This document shows positions 23,155-29,672 of a stretch of DNA of 64,000 bases, piece after piece (position 1 is the first letter of the stretch; each line of letters starts with the position of its first letter). Below the pieces are notes generated by a model, which searched no databases, was not told where the DNA came from, and was given only the letters and a program-made list of their open reading frames with translations. Origin of the DNA: Halorubrum salinarum (GTDB taxonomy: Archaea > Halobacteriota > Halobacteria > Halobacteriales > Haloferacaceae); assembly GCF_013267195.1 (NCBI RefSeq), contig NZ_CP053941.1:372001-436000 (forward strand), in the 5' to 3' direction. The position numbers and the translations under genes are program-made.

Positions 23155-23630
23155 CACTCCACCTCGTCGACGTCGAAAACACGCGACCAGGCGAGCTGTG
23201 TCTCCCGTCCGCGCCCATCGTGTCGTTCTCTCCAGCTGGAGGTCTCGTCGATGACGTGGTCAACGGTCGTCGCGGGGACGACCTTCATCGCGATCGCCGG
23301 CCGGGCCGGCCGCGGCTCGCAGACCACGAACAAGTAGACGCCGCCGGCGTCGAGGAGCGCTTCGTGCTGCGTCTCGCGGAGGCTGAAGCGCCCGCGTCGC
23401 TGTGCGCTCCCGTAGACCGCCATCGTGCTCTTGATCTCGACGAAGGTCCCGGCTTCAACGACACAGATCCCGACGAAAGGCAGGTCAGTGCGTGGGAAGA
23501 TAGCGGTCTCGGCGACTGCGTCGTAGTGCTCGCTGTCGGCGGTGGGTTCGAGCTCGACGACGACATCGAAGACCTCGTGTTCGGCGTTCTCGCCGGCGCG
23601 CTTCGCGGCAGCGAGGGTGTCGCTGCTCAT
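23154..23630 (-). CDS. PD-(D/E)XK-nuclease-like protein
   Basis: The 158-residue protein has the order expected of a PD-(D/E)XK fold. An early helix contains E-H-E (about 16-20). A strand-loop with acidic residues follows (YDAVAETAIFP ... FVGICVVEAG), then FVEIKS with the E-x-K pair (about 60-65), then LRETQHEALLDAGGVYLFVV (about 82-101). This layout is seen in restriction-like and Holliday-junction-resolvase-like enzymes. The start MSSDT at the ATGA overlap was chosen over an upstream extension. It is next to a methyltransferase in the same operon, so a restriction or recombination role is possible. Confidence 0.65.
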   Translation of the reverse strand: MSSDTLAAAKRAGENAEHEVFDVVVELEPTADSEHYDAVAETAIFPRTDLPFVGICVVEAGTFVEIKSTMAVYGSAQRRGRFSLRETQHEALLDAGGVYLFVVCEPRPARPAIAMKVVPATTVDHVIDETSSWRERHDGRGRETQLAWSRVFDVDEVE

Positions 23631-24526
23631 GGGTCCAGCCTCCCGGGCATCCGCACGTCTCGGGGGGTCGTCCACGGTCGGACGCGCGCCGCTCCGCCGC
23701 CGTAGGCCCACACCGTGGCGCCGAGGAGGTGCTCGCGAGCGATCGAGGCTCGGTCACGATCAACGCCCTCAGTGTCTTGAACACGGCCACCGTCCGCGAG
23801 GAGCGTCGCCTGCTCGGTCTCCTGCTCGCGTTCTTCGGGGTAGTCGAACACGCGGAAGTAACCGTGGTGCGCGCACCGCCACGCGCCACTGCCGCCCTCA
23901 ACATCGATGCGCTCGCAGATCACCCGGCACTCGTGGCCGTCGTCGCCGCTGGCGCACTCGGTTACTGGACAGACCGGATGCTCGTAGTCGGCGGTGTACT
24001 CGCAACTCGACGGTTCCCACCACTCGACGACATCGTGCCGGTGGTAGGTCCCGTGAATACCGGGATGAGCCTGCGCTTCTCGCGTTCCCGAGTCGGCCCA
24101 GCCGTCGGTTTGCGGAGCCACGGCTGGAATTACTTCGCGACCGCCGTCGGTGACGAGCTGCGTCTGCTCGGTCTCCTCGCCCGGGCGCGTCTCTCCGACG
24201 TACTCGAACTCGACGACCGTCACCTGCTTGTCGTCGCTCCACGAGTCCTCGCCGTAGACCTCCTCGTAGCCGTCGCGGAAGTCCTCGACGCCGTCGTAGT
24301 CGCCTTCGCGCCGGGCGCTCGCCTCGGTGATCTCACCGAGGTACTCTTCCCGCTTCCCGGTGATCCGGATGAAGCAGTCGCACTTCTCGTCCGGCTTCAA
24401 GAGGTCGGTTTTCGCGGCGACTACCGTCCCGACGTTCGGGCCGTGGTAGTTCTCGGCCCACTCCCGGCGCGTGACGGTCTTCGACCCGGAGCGGATCATC
24501 GGGATGTGGTACTCCTTGAACAGCAT
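23627..24526 (-). CDS. ASCH-domain protein with C-terminal cysteine-rich region
   Basis: The 299-residue protein begins with an ASCH-like domain (about 1-110): YHIPMIRSGSKTVTRR with the conserved K-T-x-T-R-R, then VVAAKT and YLGEITEASARREGDY. ASCH domains are PUA-like and bind RNA or modified nucleotides. The C-terminal half (about 160-240) carries many cysteines and histidines (CEYTADYEHPVCPVTEC, CRVICERI, CAHHGYF), suggesting metal binding. The start overlaps the upstream stop as TGATG. It could recognise modified nucleic acid together with the operon's methyltransferase. Confidence 0.7.
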   Translation of the reverse strand: MLFKEYHIPMIRSGSKTVTRREWAENYHGPNVGTVVAAKTDLLKPDEKCDCFIRITGKREEYLGEITEASARREGDYDGVEDFRDGYEEVYGEDSWSDDKQVTVVEFEYVGETRPGEETEQTQLVTDGGREVIPAVAPQTDGWADSGTREAQAHPGIHGTYHRHDVVEWWEPSSCEYTADYEHPVCPVTECASGDDGHECRVICERIDVEGGSGAWRCAHHGYFRVFDYPEEREQETEQATLLADGGRVQDTEGVDRDRASIAREHLLGATVWAYGGGAARVRPWTTPRDVRMPGRLDP

Positions 24527-24669
24527 CAGATACCGACCTCCTCCCGGAACACCACGGCATCGCAGTTGTCGCACGTCGCGTGGAGGTCGTCTGAGACCGT
24601 CACGCGTCCGTTATCGCAGTCCGGGCACGGAGCGTCGCGATCGGCTTCGTCTCCGGATTGATCGCTCAC
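24526..24669 (-). CDS. 47-residue zinc-ribbon miniprotein
   Basis: A GTG frame overlaps the methyltransferase stop as GTGA and ends with TGATG at the ASCH gene. The product has two clean knuckles, CPDC and CDNC, spaced by about 20 residues: a classic small zinc ribbon. Proteins of this size are abundant in haloarchaea and often modulate DNA or RNA partners. Confidence 0.7.
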   Translation of the reverse strand: MSDQSGDEADRDAPCPDCDNGRVTVSDDLHATCDNCDAVVFREEVGI

Positions 24670-25235
24670 TTGAACCACCTCGGTTCCGCCGCCGACTCTC
24701 CGGGCTTCTCGTCGACCACCGCGAGATAATCGTTCATGCGTCCGAGCGTGTTGAAAACGGCAACCTCGCGGCGCTCGTATCCGAGAGACATCGGCATCCC
24801 GGTCGTCGTGAACCCGAACTGAATGAACCGCCCGCCCGGCGCGAGCAGGTCGTCGAACTGCCGTTTCGCGAGCGCGTCGTCGCCGACTTCGCGGCCCTCG
24901 TAGCTGCGATTCGACTGATACTGCGAAAACGGCGGATCGTAGACCACCGTATCGAACGAGCCTGCCTCGAGCTCGTCGCCGATCTCGCAAACGTCGACGT
25001 GGAGGTCCGCGTCGCGGTCCTCGTCGATGTCGTTCCGGACGATCTCGCCGTCATGGACGAGCTTCGTCCGACCGGCGCACGCGTTCAGTACGCGCCCCTG
25101 AAGCCGCTCCTCGACCCATCGGCGGATCTTGTCCGAGCGGAACGTCCATCGGTTCGGTTGAACAGCGTGGTACGACATCTGAAGGTCGTCGTAGCCGTCG
25201 CGCTCGGCGTCGGCCGCGTCGTCGAGCGCGCCCAT
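24666..25235 (-). CDS. Adenine-specific DNA methyltransferase-like protein
   Basis: The protein of about 189 residues has a Rossmann-type start with VLNACAGRTKL (about 49-59, replacing the usual F-x-G-x-G SAM motif) and the catalytic motif DPPF at 100-103, typical of N6-adenine methyltransferases. LLAPGGRFIQFGF (about 133-145) fits a later core strand. It is short and has no obvious target-recognition domain, as in small phage methyltransferases. I chose the ATG at 25235, 7 bases after GGAGGT; a GTG at 25244 is possible. It may protect element DNA. Specificity is unknown. Confidence 0.75.
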   Translation of the reverse strand: MGALDDAADAERDGYDDLQMSYHAVQPNRWTFRSDKIRRWVEERLQGRVLNACAGRTKLVHDGEIVRNDIDEDRDADLHVDVCEIGDELEAGSFDTVVYDPPFSQYQSNRSYEGREVGDDALAKRQFDDLLAPGGRFIQFGFTTTGMPMSLGYERREVAVFNTLGRMNDYLAVVDEKPGESAAEPRWFK

Positions 25236-25271
25236 CAGCGGCACCTCCGTTCAACTTCATCGGCGGATCTA

Positions 25272-25829
25272 TCAGACATCGGCCGGCTCACCTCCGTAGA
25301 GCGCGGCCTGCGCGTCCGGATCCCAGCGGTAGACGCCCTCGTGGTCGCGATACCACAAGACGAAGCGACCCGCCTGTGATCGGGCGACCTTCGTCGACTC
25401 GACGGGTTCGAGGCGACGGTTAACGGTCGCGAACAGCACCATCCCGTCGTCCGGCTCGGCGCTGTCGAACAGCGCGAGGCCGTCGACGCCGAGGGCGACC
25501 CGGTTCATCTTTTCGCCGTCGACGGCGACCTGGTCGGGCACCTCGTCGAGCGTGACGAATCGCTGCCCGCGGACCGCGTGGGCGTCGGGATCTTCGACGT
25601 CGAGCTCGCGCATTTGGCTCCAGACCTCGCCGTGGTGAGCGCGGAACCGGCAGAGGTGGAACGGGCAGAGCGCCTCGTCGGATCCGAAGTGCGGCCACGC
25701 AACCCGGTAGGTCGCATCGCGGTCGCACTGCCCGATGCCGCAGGGACCGCCGTCGTCGACGGGGCCGACGTCTGGTTCGAGCGGCGCGCTGCCGGTGATC
25801 TCCCACGGCTTGCGCGTGGTGCCACTCAT
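25272..25829 (-). CDS. Hypothetical protein with N-terminal zinc-finger-like motif
   Basis: The 185-residue protein has C-x5-C at about 30-35 (CGIGQC) and CPFHLC (about 55-60) followed by H65-H66, a pattern that could hold a zinc ion. The C-terminal half is beta-rich with a WDPDAQAALYGG end. It overlaps the upstream gene by ATGA. A frame of 14 codons between it and the methyltransferase (25237-25279) could couple translation. Confidence 0.65.
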   Translation of the reverse strand: MSGTTRKPWEITGSAPLEPDVGPVDDGGPCGIGQCDRDATYRVAWPHFGSDEALCPFHLCRFRAHHGEVWSQMRELDVEDPDAHAVRGQRFVTLDEVPDQVAVDGEKMNRVALGVDGLALFDSAEPDDGMVLFATVNRRLEPVESTKVARSQAGRFVLWYRDHEGVYRWDPDAQAALYGGEPADV

Positions 25830-26083
25830 CGGCTACCTCCGTCGGTGCGGGCGGCACCGACACGCTGGCCGCGGTTCCGGTTCGGATCGTCTTGTGGATC
25901 GACGAGGTCGACGGCGACGTCGGCGGCGCTCCCCTTCGAGACGCGGCGGAAGCAGTCGCAGCCGAGACAGCGGTGCGCGCGGTCCTGCTCGTCACCGTGA
26001 ACGCGACAGAAGCTCTCGGAGACGTGCCGTCCGCAGTTGAGGCACTCGCTGGCCTCGCCCGAGTCGCGGTCGAGGCGCATCAT
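25826..26083 (-). CDS. Small zinc-finger protein
   Basis: This protein of about 85 residues has CLNC, a nearby CRVH and CLGCDC knuckles within the first 50 residues, suggesting one treble-clef or two-ion finger, then a disordered basic tail. I chose the first of two adjacent ATGs overlapping the upstream stop. It is the second gene of the operon. Confidence 0.65.
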   Translation of the reverse strand: MMRLDRDSGEASECLNCGRHVSESFCRVHGDEQDRAHRCLGCDCFRRVSKGSAADVAVDLVDPQDDPNRNRGQRVGAARTDGGSR

Positions 26084-26199
26084 GGGCGGCACTCCCCCTC
26101 GTCGAGAGCCGGACACTGGTCGCGTTCGCCCTCATCGATCGGAAGTCCGCAGAACTCGCAGCAGACCGGGTCGAGGACCACTTCCTCTGACGCGGTCAT
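26080..26199 (-). CDS. 39-residue cysteine-rich miniprotein, first gene of the operon
   Basis: The frame of 39 codons starts at ATG 26199 and ends in an ATGATG overlap with the next gene. It encodes CCEFC near residues 13-17 and two further cysteines (29 and 37), enough for one zinc site. The overlap and sensible codon use support translation. It is the first gene after the promoter region near the right att site. Confidence 0.6.
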   Translation of the reverse strand: MTASEEVVLDPVCCEFCGLPIDEGERDQCPALDEGECRP

Positions 26200-26286
26200 C
26201 GGCTCTCACCCCCACGACGACCGCACGACGGCGTCGACGCGCGTTCGGACCCCGAGGCTAATCGGTTTTCTCGGGGGAGGGGGTCA

Positions 26287-26323
26287 AAACGCTGTTCTCC
26301 GGTTAGGAGGGAGAACAGCGTTT
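26287..26323. repeat. Perfect 14-bp inverted repeat near attR
   Basis: AAACGCTGTTCTCC (26287-26300) and GGAGAACAGCGTTT (26310-26323) are perfect complements with a 9-base spacer. The site lies between the right att core (45 bases away) and the first gene of the minus-strand operon, upstream of that gene. It may be an operator, a directionality-factor or integrase arm site, or a transcription barrier between the element and tRNA-Ala. Confidence 0.6.
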
Positions 26324-26367
26324 CTACTGTGTGCTTGGGAACAACCGTTACGACTGAGGAATCGGGA

Positions 26368-26381
26368 TGGACTCGCGGGGA
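26368..26381 (+). repeat. attR core, 14-bp direct repeat inside tRNA-Ala
   Basis: These 14 bases are identical to 199-212. In the tRNA they are the discriminator base, the 3' half of the acceptor stem and the 3' half of the T-stem. Recombination here leaves the tRNA intact at the right end. Confidence 0.7.
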
Positions 26382-26439
26382 TTTGAACCCCGGGCCTTCC
26401 CCGTGCCAGGGGGATGATCTACCACTGATCTACGAGCCC
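26368..26439 (-). tRNA. tRNA-Ala (anticodon GGC)
   Basis: A complete 72-nt cloverleaf reads on the minus strand. The acceptor GGGCTCG pairs with CGAGTCC (one G-U) and the discriminator is A. The D-stem is GATC/GATC, the anticodon stem TCCCC/GGGGA with loop CTGGCAC gives anticodon GGC, and the T-stem CGGGG/CCCCG has loop TTCAAAT. No CCA is encoded and there is no intron. It is the integration target of the element to its left. Confidence 0.97.
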
Positions 26440-26520
26440 GCGAACGCATCCGTTCGTTCCCCGCTGGATATATTAAGGCCTTCGACTCGCCGACGCGAGG
26501 CAGGCCCGCCCCGGAACGGG

Positions 26521-27081
26521 TTAGATCCGATCGGAGTCGACGTACACGTCGAGGTCCACGTCCCGCCTCGATCCCTCCAAGTCCTGAACGGCCCGTTCGA
26601 CGACCTGCTCGGCCTCGTCTCGGATCAGCGGGACCGCCTTCTTCAACACCCAGTCGAACGAGACCAGCCGCGGGAGATCGAGCGCGTCCGAACTGGCGGA
26701 GCCCGGGTCGAACTGGACTTCGAGCGCGACCTCGCAGGGGGCGTCGTCGCTCTGGTCGGCGTCGTCACTCGTGTCGTCGCTCGCGTCGTCGCTCGCCGCG
26801 GGCGTCACCCGCCAGCAGCCGCCGGCGTCGATGTCCTTCGTGATCTCCCAGTCGATGCGGGCGGGCGGATCGACGCCGGTCACCTCCGAGCGGGCGGTGT
26901 AGGAGATCTTCCACCACGCGAACGTGAGCGCGTACCGGGTCCCGGGCCCGCCGTCGCCGGTCACGGTGCGGACCTCGCGGAGGTACTCCGAGTAGTTCGC
27001 GTACTGCGGGAAGTCCAGCAGGAACTCGTACACCTCCACGGGGTCGGCGTACACCTCCGTTCGCACGACGAGTTCGTCCAC
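26521..27081 (-). CDS. SRPBCC/START-like (polyketide-cyclase family) protein
   Basis: The 186-residue protein starts VVRTEVYADPVEVYEFLLDFPQYANYSEYL, the standard opening of SRPBCC ligand-binding proteins. The middle strands (YALTFAWWKISYTARSEVTGV) and the long C-terminal helix (about 140-170) complete the fold. An aspartate/serine-rich insertion at about 98-113 is probably a surface loop. Such proteins bind hydrophobic ligands; the ligand is unknown. It lies just beyond the tRNA and is chromosomal. Confidence 0.8.
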   Translation of the reverse strand: MDELVVRTEVYADPVEVYEFLLDFPQYANYSEYLREVRTVTGDGGPGTRYALTFAWWKISYTARSEVTGVDPPARIDWEITKDIDAGGCWRVTPAASDDASDDTSDDADQSDDAPCEVALEVQFDPGSASSDALDLPRLVSFDWVLKKAVPLIRDEAEQVVERAVQDLEGSRRDVDLDVYVDSDRI

Positions 27082-27565
27082 GTACTCGGGTTCGCGCGGC
27101 GCTTATTAAACGGTCCGGCGACAGTACTTGGTCGGCCTTTCCGTGACAGTCGCTGTCGGATCTCCGGACGCTGATATACAAGTAGCCGACGAGAGATCGG
27201 CCGTGACTGCCTCCAAAGCCCCAGTCGCGAGGACTCGATGCGCTCGCTGCGGTCCTCGGTCGCTACGCTCCCTGCGGTCCTTGCGTCGCGCGTCGTCGTC
27301 CTCGCGACTGCCCCTTTGAGTCCCACCCAACAGCGACCGCACCGCGCCTCACACCTCCCCAGCCTCGTCGGTGGTCCTCCGCTTCGCTCCGGACCACCGA
27401 CTCCCTCGCGCGTGCGACTCGCGCCCTCCGGGCCCTCGTCGGCACGCGCCACCGCACTCGGTCGGTTATTTATAACTAATCGGTGGGCAGGAACCGAGGC
27501 GAGTGGAACCCGGAACGGGCCGCCGAAGCCGCCGGATACATGGGGGTCGCGGCGCTCGTACGCCC
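27082..27565. other. Structured non-coding region with large hairpins
   Basis: No gene is convincing in these 484 bases. Two strong inverted repeats are present: CAGTCGCGAGGA (27223-27234) with TCCTCGCGACTG (27299-27310), enclosing about 64 bases, and GGTGGTCC (27370-27377) with GGACCACC (27391-27398). Pyrimidine-rich GC sequence with CTCGCTGCGGTCCT-type repeats fills the space. It ends in an AT-rich GGTTATTTATAACTAATCGG near 27461-27482, which may be the promoter of the ABC exporter. It may be a dispersed haloarchaeal repeat or encode a structured RNA. Confidence 0.5.
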
Positions 27566-29650
27566 ATGGCTGCCGACGAGCGCAACGCCTTCGAAGTGTA
27601 CCGCGACCGGGTGGATCGACCCCTCGGACGGCTGTTCCGCGAGTACGGGGCCTCCGAGGCCCACTGGCTCGTGGTCGGGATGGTCGCCAACATCGTCGCC
27701 CGCGTCGCGGGGCTGATCCCGCCGGTCGTCCTCGGCGTCGCGATCGACGCCGTCTTCACCGGCACCGGTCCCTACACGCTCCCGATCGTTCCGGACGCGT
27801 GGCTCCCCACCGGGGACGGCGCGCAGTTCCGCCTCTCCGTGCTGCTCATCTTCGGGTCGTTCATCGTGACGGGCGTGTTCACGTACGTCTACGGCATCGC
27901 GGCGAACAACTTCGCGCACCGCGTGATGCACGCGGTCCGCACCGACTCCTTCGACCAGATGCAGCGGCTCGACATGACCTTCTTCGACGACAAGCAGACC
28001 GGCGAGGTCATGTCCGTCCTCAACAACGACGCCTCGAACCTGGAGGTCTTCTTAGACAACGCCCTCCAGAACTCCGCCCGCCTCGGCGTGATGCTCGTCG
28101 GGATCGCGACGGTCCTCGTCTACTACAACTACGAGCTCGCCGTCGTCACCCTCGCCGCGATCCCGCTGATGTTCCTCTTCACGCTCTGGTTCATGCGCGC
28201 GGTCGAGCCGCGGTACACCGCCCAGCGGTCCGTCGTCGGCGACCTCAACACCGCCCTGGAAAACGCGCTGTCGGGCGTCGAACTGGTGAAGACCTCCAAC
28301 ACGGAGGCCCACGAGAGCGAGCGCGTGGAGGACGCCTCGTTCTCGTACTTCCAGCGGACGATGTCGATCCTCCGGCTCAACTACGTCTACCGCCCCGGGA
28401 TGGAGCTGCTCGCCGGGCTTGCCTTCGCCGCCACCTTCGCGGTCGGCGGCTACTGGCTCGCGAACGGCCCGCCGGGCCCGTTCTCCACGGAGCTGACCGT
28501 CGGGACGTTCGTCACCTTCGTCCTCCTCACGCAGCAGTTCGTCGCCCCGCTCGCCGAGGTCTCGAACATCATCGATCAGTACGAGAACGCGAAGGCCTCC
28601 TGCGAGCGCGTGTTCGGCCTGCGCGACATCCCGGTACGCATCGAGGACGCCGACGACGCGGTCGAACTCGGCGGCGAGGGCCGGAGCGACGACGGGGCTC
28701 GAAACGACGGCGGCGCCACGCCGGCCGGCGGCCCCGACCACGGCGGTGTCGCGGGCGCGGTCGAGTACGACGATGTCTCCTTCGCGTACCCCGAGAACGC
28801 CCTCGTCGACCCCGAGGACGCCGAGGAGGAGGTCCTCCGCGGCGTCTCGTTCGCCGCCGACCCGGGCGACACCGTCGCCCTCGTCGGCCCGACCGGCGCC
28901 GGGAAGTCGACGCTGCTCAAGCTCCTCCTCCGGCTGTACGACGTGACCGACGGCGCCATCCGCGTCGACGGCCACGACGTGCGCGACGTGACCGTCGAGA
29001 GCCTCCGCTCGTCGGTCGGCTACGTCGCGCAGGACACCACGCTGTTCGACGGCACCATCGCCGAGAACATCCGCTACGGGCGGTTCACGCGGATCGATGA
29101 GGCGGGCGCCGAAGGACTCGACGAGGACGAGGTCCGCGAGCGCGTGGTCGAGGCCGCGAAGGCCGCGGAGGCCCACGAGTTCATCTCGTCGCTGCCGAAC
29201 GGCTACGAGACGCGGATCGGCGAGCGCGGCGTGAAGCTCTCGGGGGGACAGCGCCAGCGCCTCGCCATCGCCCGGGTCGTCCTCCAGGACCCCGCGATAC
29301 TCATCCTCGACGAGGCGACCTCGGCCGTCGACACCGAGACGGAGATGCTGATCCAGCGCTCGCTCGACCGCCTCGCCGCCGACCGCACCACCTTCGTCAT
29401 CGCGCACCGCCTCTCGACGGTCACAGACGCCGACACCGCCCTCGTGTTGGAGGACGGCGAGGTCGTCGAGCGCGGCACCCACGACGAACTGCTCGCCGCG
29501 GACGGGCTCTACGCGAAGCTCTGGGGCGTCCAGGCCGGAGAGATAGACGAGCTGCCGGAGGAGTTCGTCGAGCGCGCCCGCGAGCGCCACGTCGACCGCG
29601 CGGTCGAGCGGGCGACCGAGAGCGAGGTCGACTCGGAGACGCTCGAATAG
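27566..29650 (+). CDS. ABC exporter (fused membrane and ATPase domains)
   Basis: The protein of about 694 residues has an N-terminal six-helix exporter domain (about 30-350) and a C-terminal nucleotide-binding domain. The latter has Walker A GPTGAGKST (about 445), Q-loop YVAQDTTLF, signature LSGGQRQR, Walker B ILILDEATS and switch histidine in IAHRLS. It should work as a homodimer exporting lipids or drugs (MsbA/MDR type). An acidic, glycine-rich linker (about 370-415) separates the domains. The start MAADE was chosen; the longer frame adds an arginine-rich N-terminus. It is convergent with gltB. Confidence 0.92.
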   Translation: MAADERNAFEVYRDRVDRPLGRLFREYGASEAHWLVVGMVANIVARVAGLIPPVVLGVAIDAVFTGTGPYTLPIVPDAWLPTGDGAQFRLSVLLIFGSFIVTGVFTYVYGIAANNFAHRVMHAVRTDSFDQMQRLDMTFFDDKQTGEVMSVLNNDASNLEVFLDNALQNSARLGVMLVGIATVLVYYNYELAVVTLAAIPLMFLFTLWFMRAVEPRYTAQRSVVGDLNTALENALSGVELVKTSNTEAHESERVEDASFSYFQRTMSILRLNYVYRPGMELLAGLAFAATFAVGGYWLANGPPGPFSTELTVGTFVTFVLLTQQFVAPLAEVSNIIDQYENAKASCERVFGLRDIPVRIEDADDAVELGGEGRSDDGARNDGGATPAGGPDHGGVAGAVEYDDVSFAYPENALVDPEDAEEEVLRGVSFAADPGDTVALVGPTGAGKSTLLKLLLRLYDVTDGAIRVDGHDVRDVTVESLRSSVGYVAQDTTLFDGTIAENIRYGRFTRIDEAGAEGLDEDEVRERVVEAAKAAEAHEFISSLPNGYETRIGERGVKLSGGQRQRLAIARVVLQDPAILILDEATSAVDTETEMLIQRSLDRLAADRTTFVIAHRLSTVTDADTALVLEDGEVVERGTHDELLAADGLYAKLWGVQAGEIDELPEEFVERARERHVDRAVERATESEVDSETLE

Positions 29651-29672
29651 CGGACGGCGCTCCTTTCGCGGC

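Larger units (their letters stand above)
199..26381. mobile_element. Integrated haloarchaeal element (provirus or integrative plasmid), about 26 kb
   Basis: The boundaries are an exact 14-bp direct repeat, TGGACTCGCGGGGA, at 199-212 and 26368-26381. The right copy is the 3' end of tRNA-Ala(GGC), and an integrase gene abuts the left copy. Inside are an Orc1/Cdc6, a second recombinase, a P-loop ATPase, many small membrane proteins, a spike-like glycoprotein candidate and operons with 4-nt overlaps. Core metabolic genes are absent and resume beyond the tRNA. A 14-bp core in a tRNA gene is what is known for the SNJ2-type integrase family of haloarchaea. I infer one element because nothing chromosomal interrupts it, but the second recombinase at 5268 leaves room for two nested insertions. 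Confidence 0.8.

Noticed and set aside
28052-29590. Minus-strand open frame of 512 codons
   Set aside because: It is antisense to the ABC exporter ATPase domain, whose motifs are intact; shadow of GC-rich codon use.
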